A DNA stretch of 64,000 nt from Methylosinus sp. PW1 (GTDB lineage Bacteria > Pseudomonadota > Alphaproteobacteria > Rhizobiales > Beijerinckiaceae): assembly GCF_000745215.1 (NCBI RefSeq), contig NZ_JQNK01000009.1, positions 1,922,001-1,986,000 on the forward strand. Direction: 5' to 3'. Shown here one piece after another: positions 33,246 to 40,033 of the stretch (its first letter is position 1; every line of letters starts with the position of its first letter). The translations under genes were made by a program, and so were the position numbers. A model generated the notes under the pieces. The model was given only the letters and a program-made list of their open reading frames with translations. It was not told the origin of the DNA and did not search any database.

Positions 33246-33773
33246 TCACTTGGCGGCAGTGGCGGGCGCCGCGGCAGGAGCGGCGGCGGGAGCGGCGACC
33301 GCGGCCGTCGCGGCGGGGGCCGGCGGCGCGATCTTGGTCAGAGTTCCGCCTTCGTCCTGATAATCGAGCACGCCGATCGCGCCGACGACATGAAAGCCGA
33401 GGCCGGCGAGAATATCGCCGACGGCGCCGGCGCGATGCGCGCGATTGGACACGGTGACGATGAGACGGTCACGCGGAATATAGGAGAGATATTTCTGAAC
33501 CTCTTTGGTCTGGATGCTCAGATACACCGGGAAGCCGCCATTCTTGATCAGTTCGTCGGGCCGACGAATGTCGAGCACCAGAAGATCCTCCGGCTTCGCC
33601 AGCAGAGCGTCGAAGGCGGCGCGATTGAGGCGCAGCGTCTTATAGGTATAGGCCGGATCATTCTGCGGCGTGACGGGCGCCGCGGCGGGAGCGGGGGCTT
33701 GCTGCGCATCGGCGCTGGCGACGAAAAACGCCGCGCCGAGCGCCAGGCCGAGGAAGAGCGTCGAGGCTCGCAT
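33246..33773 (-). CDS. Exported rhodanese-like protein lacking the catalytic cysteine
   Basis: 175 residues from ATG 33773; an open frame continues to 33932 but overlaps the upstream gene. Signal peptide MRASTLFLGLALGAAFFVASADA, then a single rhodanese-like domain (LLVLDIRRPDEL, then LIVTVSNRAHRAGAVGDILAGLGF) and an Ala/Pro-rich tail. In active rhodaneses the loop starts with Cys (C-x-x-G-H-R-S/A type); here Ser109 stands at that place (SNRAHRA). It therefore cannot form the usual persulfide and may only bind sulfur compounds or a partner. It is 7 bp upstream of the peroxiredoxin gene. Confidence 0.82.
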   Translation of the reverse strand: MRASTLFLGLALGAAFFVASADAQQAPAPAAAPVTPQNDPAYTYKTLRLNRAAFDALLAKPEDLLVLDIRRPDELIKNGGFPVYLSIQTKEVQKYLSYIPRDRLIVTVSNRAHRAGAVGDILAGLGFHVVGAIGVLDYQDEGGTLTKIAPPAPAATAAVAAPAAAPAAAPATAAK

Positions 33774-33792
33774 GGCTGTTTCCTTTTCTTTC

Positions 33793-34683
33793 TCAGGCGC
33801 GCAGACGCGCATTGAAGAAGTCGACCGTGCGCTTCCAGGCGAGCTCGGCGGCCGCGGCGTCATAGCGCGGCGTGGTGTCATTATTGAAACCGTGCTGCAC
33901 GCCTGGATAGACGAAAGCCTGATAATCGACATGAGCGGCTTTCAGCGCCGTCTCATAGGCCGGCCAGCCGGCGTTGATGCGATCGTCGACGCCCGCATAT
34001 TGGATGAGCAGCGGGGACTTGATCTTGGCGACCTCCTCGGCCGGCGGCTGCGCGCCATAGAAGGGAACGCCGGCCGCGAGATCGGGCAGCTTGGTGGCGA
34101 GGAAATTGACAACGCCGCCGCCATAGCAGAAGCCGACCGCGCCGACCTTGCCATTGCCGAGCGGCGAATTCTTCAGCGCGCCGAAAGCCGCGATGAAATC
34201 ATTGCGCGTCTTGGCCTGATCGAGCTTGGTGAAGAGCTCGCGGGCCTTGTCCTCGTCGCCCGGATAGCCGCCGAGCGGCGCCAGAGCGTCCGGCGCGAAG
34301 ACGATGAAATTGGCCAGCGCGAGGCGGCGGGCAATGTCTTCGATATGTGGATTGAGGCCGCGATTCTCGTGGATGACGAGGACGGTCGGCAGCTTGCCTT
34401 CCACCTTGGCGGGCTGCACGAAATAGCCCTTCACCGTTCCATTGCCGTCCGGCGAGGGAACCTCGAGATTCTTGCCGACGATGCGCGGATCGTCCTTCTT
34501 GACGACCTCGGCCTCGGCGAAGCGCGGCAGCAGCTCGTCGAGGAAAGCGGTCGCGGCGGCGGCGCCGATGGCGATCTTCTTGGCGCCCTCGACAAAGCCG
34601 CGACGGTCGATGTCGCCATGCACGAAGAGATCGAAGAGCTTCAATATTCCGGGCGGGAACTCGTTTGCGGTCTTACGCGTCAT
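33793..34683 (-). CDS. Dienelactone hydrolase-family protein
   Basis: 296 residues from ATG 34683. The N-terminus carries twin Arg followed by a hydrophobic stretch (RRGFVEGAKKIAIGAAAATAF), so Tat export is possible. The alpha/beta hydrolase core shows the Cys nucleophile in VGFCYGGG, Asp in AGVDDRINAG and His in PGVQHGFNN, the Cys-Asp-His triad of dienelactone hydrolases. The natural substrate is unknown. It follows the cytochrome c gene after 20 bp and precedes the rhodanese-like gene by 19 bp. Confidence 0.88.
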   Translation of the reverse strand: MTRKTANEFPPGILKLFDLFVHGDIDRRGFVEGAKKIAIGAAAATAFLDELLPRFAEAEVVKKDDPRIVGKNLEVPSPDGNGTVKGYFVQPAKVEGKLPTVLVIHENRGLNPHIEDIARRLALANFIVFAPDALAPLGGYPGDEDKARELFTKLDQAKTRNDFIAAFGALKNSPLGNGKVGAVGFCYGGGVVNFLATKLPDLAAGVPFYGAQPPAEEVAKIKSPLLIQYAGVDDRINAGWPAYETALKAAHVDYQAFVYPGVQHGFNNDTTPRYDAAAAELAWKRTVDFFNARLRA

Positions 34684-34703
34684 GGGTCTGTTCCTCGGGT
34701 CTC

Positions 34704-35117
34704 TCAACGTGCGAGTCGGGGCTTGTAAATTTCGTGGCAGGTTTTGCAGACTTGCGTCGCCTCACGCGCGGAAGCGGCGGCGGCGTCGAACTCGCCTTTG
34801 TCGACCTTGGCGACGACATCGGCGATGAGGCGCGATCCATCACGGGAGATCGCCACGGCGTCGTCCTTGCCGCGCTTGGCGAAATAATCTTCCGTATAGC
34901 GGAATCCGTCGAGCAGCACTTCCGCATCCTCTTTCGCGGCCTGCGAATTTTGCGCGGTGATGTCCGGCTCGAAATATTTGATCGTCTTTTCGAGATCGCG
35001 CATCAGATCGTCGTCGTAATCGCGCAGGTCCAATGCGGCCAGCGCGGGCGTGGCGATCAGGATCGCGCAAAGGGCGAGACGCGCATAAGAATTTCGATAA
35101 GCGGAGATGCGGCTCAT
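34704..35117 (-). CDS. Small periplasmic cytochrome c (class II-like)
   Basis: 137 residues with a signal peptide (about 1-28, ending PALA) and one heme motif CKTCH at about 124-128 near the C-terminus, preceded by a helical body. Position of the heme site suggests a cytochrome c'/c556-type bundle. Electron transfer partner of the neighbouring redox proteins by context. The gap of 128 bp to the DUF1501 gene upstream is the largest within this gene run. Confidence 0.85.
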   Translation of the reverse strand: MSRISAYRNSYARLALCAILIATPALAALDLRDYDDDLMRDLEKTIKYFEPDITAQNSQAAKEDAEVLLDGFRYTEDYFAKRGKDDAVAISRDGSRLIADVVAKVDKGEFDAAAASAREATQVCKTCHEIYKPRLAR

Positions 35118-35245
35118 GGCGCTTTCTTACAATCCTGCCTCGAGGTTTCGTCTGTGCCGAGGACACGCCGCTGCGATCTCGCAACGCGCGCCGCGAGCTA
35201 GATCAGCGTGTCACGCCGGAGCCTCGAGGGCTCCGGCGAGTCTGA

Positions 35246-36703
35246 TCAGGCGAGAATGTCGTTCACGACCTTGCCGTAGACGACCGTCGGACGCTCGGCG
35301 CGGCCGGCGCGCAGATAGATCGTCTTGAGATGATCGAGGCCCAGGAGCTGCAGCACGGTGGCGTGCAGATCATAGGTGTCGACCGGATTCTCGACGGTCT
35401 TGAGGCCGAGCTCGTCGGTACGGCCATAGGTGATGCCGTGCTTCAGGCCGCCGCCGGCCAGCCACTGGGTGTAGCCCCAGGGATTGTGGTCGCGACCATC
35501 GCCGCTCTGGCCGTAAGGCGTGCGGCCGAACTCCGAGGTCCACACGATGAGCGTGTCGTCGAGCAGACCGCGCGCCTGCAGATCGGCGAGCAGGCCGGCG
35601 ATCGGCTTGTCGATCGCGCGCGCATGAGCGCCGTGATTGCGCTCGAGCTGGCGATGCGCGTCCCAATTGGCGTCGTCGCCCTGGCCGAGGCCGGCGATCG
35701 GACCGGACACGACATGCACGAAGCGCACATTGCGCTCGACGAGACGGCGGGCGCGCAGCAGCACCGTGCCCATGTCACGCGTCGCCTCGTCGTCGAGGCC
35801 GTAGAGCGCCTTGGTCGCCTCGGTCTCCTTGGAGAGATCGACCGCCTCCGGCGCCGTCGCCTCCATGCGATAGGCGAGATCATAGGAATTGGTGCGCGCG
35901 GCGAGCTCGCTGTCCTGCGGGCGCGAGGCGGAGCGAATGTCGTTGAGTTGATGCAGGAGATCGAGGCTCTCGCGCTGCTGCTGTAGACCGATCAGCTCCG
36001 GCGGAGCCTGATGCAGGATCGGCTGGGCGCCCGGACGGAAGGCAGTGCCCTGATAGACAGCCGGCAGGAAGCCCGAGCTCCAATTGACCGAGCCCGCGCG
36101 CGGCTCGCGCTGGCCGCCATAGAGCACGACATAGGGCGGCAGATCGGGATTGGCCGAGCCGAGCGCATAGGCGACCCAGGCGCCGAGCGAAGGACGGCCG
36201 GGGGAAAGATCGCCGGTGTTGAGCTTCAGGATCGAGATGTCGTGCGTGGCGCCGACGGTGACGCTGGACTTGACGAAGGTCAGCTTGTCGGCGTGCTGCC
36301 CGAGATTGGGGAGCAGGTCCGAGAACCAAGCGCCGCTCTGGCCATACTGCTTCCAGCTGCGCTTCGAGGCGAAGAGCTTGCCGACGCCGCCCTGGGTCGA
36401 GGTCTTGATGCCCTCGAGGAACGAGGCCGGAATATCCTGGCCGGCGAGCCGCTCGAGCTCCGGCTTATAGTCGTAGAGATCGAGCGTGCTGGGCGCGCCG
36501 TCCAGATGCACCCAGATGACCGATTTCACCTTGGCCGGGAAATGCGGCTGCTTGGGCGTCAGCGGATCGACGAAGGTCGCCGCGGCGTTGGCCTCGGGAA
36601 CCCCGAACCAGCCGCCGCCCGGCATCATGCCGGAAACAGCGAAACCACCCACTCCATAGGCCGCGCTACGCAGCCATTCGCGACGCGATGTCTTGATGAG
36701 CAT
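35246..36703 (-). CDS. DUF1501 family protein, Tat-type signal
   Basis: 485 residues, starting MLIKTSRREWLRSAAYGVGGFAVSG, a Tat-like twin-Arg signal. DUF1501 belongs to the alkaline phosphatase/sulfatase-like fold. Visible landmarks are VIWVHLDGAPSTLDLYDYKP near the N-terminus and the C-terminal TLIVWTSEFGRTPYGQSGDGRDHNPWGYTQWLAGGG split over several motifs. These proteins are typical of Planctomycetes, where they are found next to DUF1549/DUF1553 proteins; the same pair is present here (gap 37 bp). Catalytic activity is not established. In an alphaproteobacterium this pair may have been acquired by transfer. Confidence 0.9.
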   Translation of the reverse strand: MLIKTSRREWLRSAAYGVGGFAVSGMMPGGGWFGVPEANAAATFVDPLTPKQPHFPAKVKSVIWVHLDGAPSTLDLYDYKPELERLAGQDIPASFLEGIKTSTQGGVGKLFASKRSWKQYGQSGAWFSDLLPNLGQHADKLTFVKSSVTVGATHDISILKLNTGDLSPGRPSLGAWVAYALGSANPDLPPYVVLYGGQREPRAGSVNWSSGFLPAVYQGTAFRPGAQPILHQAPPELIGLQQQRESLDLLHQLNDIRSASRPQDSELAARTNSYDLAYRMEATAPEAVDLSKETEATKALYGLDDEATRDMGTVLLRARRLVERNVRFVHVVSGPIAGLGQGDDANWDAHRQLERNHGAHARAIDKPIAGLLADLQARGLLDDTLIVWTSEFGRTPYGQSGDGRDHNPWGYTQWLAGGGLKHGITYGRTDELGLKTVENPVDTYDLHATVLQLLGLDHLKTIYLRAGRAERPTVVYGKVVNDILA

Positions 36704-36740
36704 GAGATGCTCCCCTCGGTTCAGATTGCTGTGGTGTCTT

Positions 36741-39074
36741 TTAGAAGCGGTAGACGAAGTCGTTGCTGTTCACGACCGTGTGCACGAGATCGACGAAGGC
36801 CGAGGCGCGCAGCGGATCGACGAAATGCGCTTTCGTCGTCACCGGCACCGCGATCGAGAGCTTGCCGTTCTCGGCCTTCTCGGCGATCGTCTTCTGATGC
36901 TGATCGAGGAAGGCGTGCAGCGCCTTCACCTCCGGCTCGCTCGGCTTGCGGCCGAACAGCACGAGATAGAGGCGATCGAGCTGCGCGGCCTCATTGTCGC
37001 CGGCCTCCTCGATCACGCGGCCCGCCAGCGCCTGCGACCATTGGAAGACGAGCTCGCTGTTGTAGAGCGTCAGCGCCTGCAGCGGCGTCGTCGTCACATC
37101 GCGCTTGCTGTGAATCTGCTGTGCGTTCGCCATGTCGAACGTCTCCAGCAGGGGATAGGGCAGGCTGCGCCGCGTGAAGATGTAGAGGCTGCGGCGGGTG
37201 TGATCCTTCGGGTCCTTCGAGACGACCCAGGCGGGATCCTGATTGAAATTGCCGCCGCCGGCGAAATTCGTCGGAACGGGCGGGAACACGCTCGGGCCGC
37301 CGATACGCTCGTTGAGCTTACCGGACGCGACGAGGATCGAATCGCGGATTTCCTCCGCCTCGAGACGCTTGCGCGGGAAGACGGCCAGCAGCTTGTTCTC
37401 GGGATCGGCCTTGGCCACATCCTCGCGATAATCGGAGGACTGGCGATAGGTGGCCGAGAGCAGGATGGAGCGATGCAGCTTCTTCACGCTCCAGCCGTCC
37501 TTCACGAAGGTGAAGGCGAGATGGTCGAGCAGCTCCTGATTGGTGGGCTTGTCGCCGGCCTTGCCGAAATCGCTGACCGTGCCGACGATGCCCTTGCCGA
37601 AATACTGGTTCCACACGCGATTGACGAAGACGCGCGCGGTGAGCGGATTCTTCTCGCTCACCAGCCAATCGGCGAGCGCCGTGCGGCGGCCGGAGGAGGT
37701 CGCCGTCGGCTTGATGTCCGGAAGCTCGCTCGTGATGCCCTCGGGGAAGGCCGGCTGCACCTCATCGAGCGGCTTCTCGTGATTGCCGACGAAGAGAATA
37801 TGCGTGGGCGGCGCGTCGCTATGGCCGAGCTCGGTGGCGGCGGTGAAGTTCAGCGAGCCCTTGTTGGAGCGCAGATTCTGGAACTTGCGCAGCTCCTGCG
37901 TCAGCTTCTGATATTCCTCCGCCTTCTTGACGATCTCCTCGCTGTGCTCCGGCGCAGCCTTGTCGTCGGCGGCGTAGCGCAGGAAGCCGGCGAGCGCCGC
38001 ATCGTCCGTCACCGCGACGAGACGGTGATTGACCCAGCGGTCGAGCGCGTTCCACTGATCCTTCGGCTTGAAGATCGAGTCGCGGCTGTCGGTGAGATAG
38101 CGCTCTTTATGATATTTCAGCGCCGCCTCGCGGACAGAGTCGATGATCTCCTTCTGCCGCGCGCGAATGGCCTTGGTCGCCTCATTATAGACGGCCTGCT
38201 CCTTCTGGAACTCGGCCTCCACCTCGCCCTTCTTGGCGGGGACCTTCTCGTCGAAGGCGGTGTTGGCGAAGAAGGCCTGCAGAGAATAATAGTCCTTCTG
38301 CGTGAACTTGTCGGTCTTGTGATTGTGGCAGCGCGCGCAGCCGACCGTCGTGCCGAGGATCGCCTGGCCGACCGTGTCGACCATATCGGTCGTGATCTGA
38401 TATTTGCGCTGCACCAGATCGCGCGAGTTGCTGTTGTCCGGGTAGCCGGCGAGGAAGCCGGTCGCGACCAGCACCTCCTGATCGCCAGGGGCGATCTCGT
38501 CGCCGGCGATCTGCTCGCGGATGAATTGCGCGTAGGACCTGTCGTCGTTGAACGCCTTGATCACATAGTCGCGATACCGGAACATGTTCGGCCGCGTATT
38601 GTCGTTCTGGAAGCCGGTGCTGTCGGCATAGCGCGCGAGGTCGAGCCAGAAGCGCGCCTGACGCTCGCCATAGCGCGGCGAGGCGAGCAGACGGTCGATG
38701 AGCTTCTCATAAGCGTCCGCGCTCTTGTCGTTCTCGAAGGCGGCGACCTCCTCCGGCGTCGGGATGAGGCCCCAGGCGTCCAGCGTGGCGCGGCGAATGA
38801 AGGTGGCGCGATCGGCGTCGGGTGAAGGCGTCAGGCCGCGCGCCTCGATCTTGGAGAGCACGAAAGCGTCGAAGGAGGAATGCGACCAGTCCTTGTTCTG
38901 CACATTCGGCGCGAAGGGCTGGTAGGCCGGCTGCCACGCCCAATGTGGCTTGCTCGCGCGCGGCGACTCGGTCGTGGCGGCGGCCGGCGCCTTCTGCTCT
39001 TCGGCGATCGCGAGGGCGGCCGCAGAGGCGCTCAACATCATTGCGATCACGGATCTTTTCAAGGTCTTCGTCAT
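36741..39074 (-). CDS. DUF1549/DUF1553 protein with one c-type heme site
   Basis: 777 residues, with a signal peptide (about 1-24). DUF1549 fills the N-terminal part (from HWAWQP; DAFVLSKIEARGLTPSP, ASPRYGERQARFWLDLARYADSTG) and contains a heme motif CARCH at 246-250. A charged coiled-coil insert (about 290-400) follows, then DUF1553 (RRTALADWLVSEKNPLTARVFVNRVWNQYFG, then TPLQALTLYNSELVF). The N-terminal cytochrome domain often found in planctomycete relatives is missing. It is first in a compact eight-gene run and has a 19-bp Rrf2-type site at 39210-39228 upstream. Function unknown; periplasmic redox role by context. Confidence 0.9.
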   Translation of the reverse strand: MTKTLKRSVIAMMLSASAAALAIAEEQKAPAAATTESPRASKPHWAWQPAYQPFAPNVQNKDWSHSSFDAFVLSKIEARGLTPSPDADRATFIRRATLDAWGLIPTPEEVAAFENDKSADAYEKLIDRLLASPRYGERQARFWLDLARYADSTGFQNDNTRPNMFRYRDYVIKAFNDDRSYAQFIREQIAGDEIAPGDQEVLVATGFLAGYPDNSNSRDLVQRKYQITTDMVDTVGQAILGTTVGCARCHNHKTDKFTQKDYYSLQAFFANTAFDEKVPAKKGEVEAEFQKEQAVYNEATKAIRARQKEIIDSVREAALKYHKERYLTDSRDSIFKPKDQWNALDRWVNHRLVAVTDDAALAGFLRYAADDKAAPEHSEEIVKKAEEYQKLTQELRKFQNLRSNKGSLNFTAATELGHSDAPPTHILFVGNHEKPLDEVQPAFPEGITSELPDIKPTATSSGRRTALADWLVSEKNPLTARVFVNRVWNQYFGKGIVGTVSDFGKAGDKPTNQELLDHLAFTFVKDGWSVKKLHRSILLSATYRQSSDYREDVAKADPENKLLAVFPRKRLEAEEIRDSILVASGKLNERIGGPSVFPPVPTNFAGGGNFNQDPAWVVSKDPKDHTRRSLYIFTRRSLPYPLLETFDMANAQQIHSKRDVTTTPLQALTLYNSELVFQWSQALAGRVIEEAGDNEAAQLDRLYLVLFGRKPSEPEVKALHAFLDQHQKTIAEKAENGKLSIAVPVTTKAHFVDPLRASAFVDLVHTVVNSNDFVYRF

Positions 39075-39209
39075 GTGCCCGCAACCTCGTCTTTTCTCTA
39101 TTGCCTATCGGCGTCATATGCTTACGTGACGACCGCGTTCCGTCGGCGCGCCATTGCACGCTCGCATCTTCGTGGCTCGAGGGGGACTTTAGGCGACTAT
39201 ATCCATTAA

Positions 39210-39228
39210 GTCTACAAAGAAGATCGAC
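39210..39228. promoter_or_regulatory. Candidate Rrf2 site 1, upstream of the DUF1549 operon
   Basis: GTCTACAAAGAAGATCGAC, an imperfect dyad GTCTA-N9-TCGAC. It matches 15 of 19 positions of the site at 39818-39836 and 13 of 19 of the site at 39779-39797. It is 136 bp upstream of the DUF1549 start. The 249-bp gap around it (39075-39323) contains no gene. Confidence 0.55.
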
Positions 39229-39323
39229 TTCTCTTCGAAAAAAGCAGCGTTTCGCAGGTCGTCGCGCGCATGGCGTGGCGCGCGCCGAGGCGCCTTACGC
39301 GAAATTCCGAAGCGATTGGAAGA

Positions 39324-39767
39324 TCAGATCTCGTAGCAGAGCGCGACCTCATCGGCGAGGTCGCGAACATGGGCGAGCGTGCAATTGTCGAGCACGCCGG
39401 ACAGAGCCCGTTGGGCATCCTGCATCACCAGCCGGACGGCGCATTTTTCGACATCGACGCAATCGTCGCAGGGCTGGTAGCGCGTCTTGCTGGCGCAAGG
39501 GAGCGGCGCCAGCGGACCGTCGAGCGCGCGGATGATATTGCCGACGGTGATCGTCTCGGCCGGGCGGGCCAGCGTGTAGCCGCCGCCCTTGCCCATTTTG
39601 GAGCTGACATAGCCGAGATTGCGGAGCTCGCAGAGAATCGCGTCCAGAAATTTTTTGGGGATGCGCTGCGTCGTCGCGATCTCTTGCACCGGCACCGTTC
39701 GCCCCGGCTCGAAACGCGCGAGATAGCTCATGGCTTTGATGCCGTATTTGCCCTTTTTCGTCAGCAT
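39324..39767 (-). CDS. Rrf2-family transcriptional regulator with a cysteine cluster
   Basis: 147 residues. The winged-helix N-terminus (VPVQEIATTQRIPKKFLDAILCELRN, then MGKGGGYTLARP as wing) is typical Rrf2. The C-terminal half has Cys91, Cys100, Cys103 and Cys109, enough to hold an iron-sulfur cluster as IscR, NsrR or RirA do, although spacing differs from IscR. The ATG at 39767 has AGGTGG upstream. Two copies of a 19-bp dyad overlap its own promoter, and further copies precede the DUF1549 operon and the encapsulin gene, so it is likely the local regulator sensing iron-sulfur, sulfur or redox state. Binding is inferred. Confidence 0.9.
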   Translation of the reverse strand: MLTKKGKYGIKAMSYLARFEPGRTVPVQEIATTQRIPKKFLDAILCELRNLGYVSSKMGKGGGYTLARPAETITVGNIIRALDGPLAPLPCASKTRYQPCDDCVDVEKCAVRLVMQDAQRALSGVLDNCTLAHVRDLADEVALCYEI

Positions 39768-39778
39768 CTGGCCACCTC

Positions 39779-39836
39779 GTCTATAAAAACAGTAGACTAT
39801 TAGTGGCGAGTCAGGAAGTCAATAAAGACGATAGAC
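39779..39836 (-). promoter_or_regulatory. rrf2 promoter overlapped by two candidate Rrf2 sites
   Basis: Minus-strand -35 TTGACT (39822-39817), 17-nt spacer, -10 TAGTCT (39799-39794). Site GTCTATAAAAACAGTAGAC (39779-39797) covers the -10 and start; site GTCAATAAAGACGATAGAC (39818-39836) covers the -35. The two sites agree at 15 of 19 positions. The layout is what negative autoregulation would need. Confidence 0.6.
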
Positions 39837-39920
39837 CTTTCGTCGAAACGTTCGGGAGAAGATCGGGACGATGCGCTGCGGCGTCACGAAAGAAGGTTTT
39901 TCTCGCCGCGCGAGCGCGAC

Positions 39921-39960
39921 CCGATCGAATGGAACGTTCTATCGATCAGAATTCGCTCAG
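39921..39960. repeat. Interspersed repeat, family B (copy near the desulfurase gene)
   Basis: Nearly the same 40 bp recurs at 62591-62630, both starting CCGATCGAA and ending ATCGATCAGAATTCGCT; part of the unit (AGCGCTTTCCGATCGAACGG on one strand) recurs between convergent genes at 45104-45133. Each copy can form a hairpin from GATCGAA/TTCGATC-type arms. Confidence 0.6.
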
Positions 39961-39976
39961 GGACTGGAATCGAGAT

Positions 39977-40008
39977 GCGTGATCCGAGCCGATCGGATCG
40001 GATCACGC
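39977..40008 (-). terminator. Hairpin after the cysteine desulfurase gene
   Basis: Arms GCGTGATCCGA (39977-39987) and TCGGATCACGC (39998-40008) around a 10-nt loop, 26 bp past the stop. No T-tract follows, so it is either a weak terminator or a 3' stabiliser. Confidence 0.45.
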
Positions 40009-40033
40009 AACCAGGAACGATGAGCGGCGTCCT

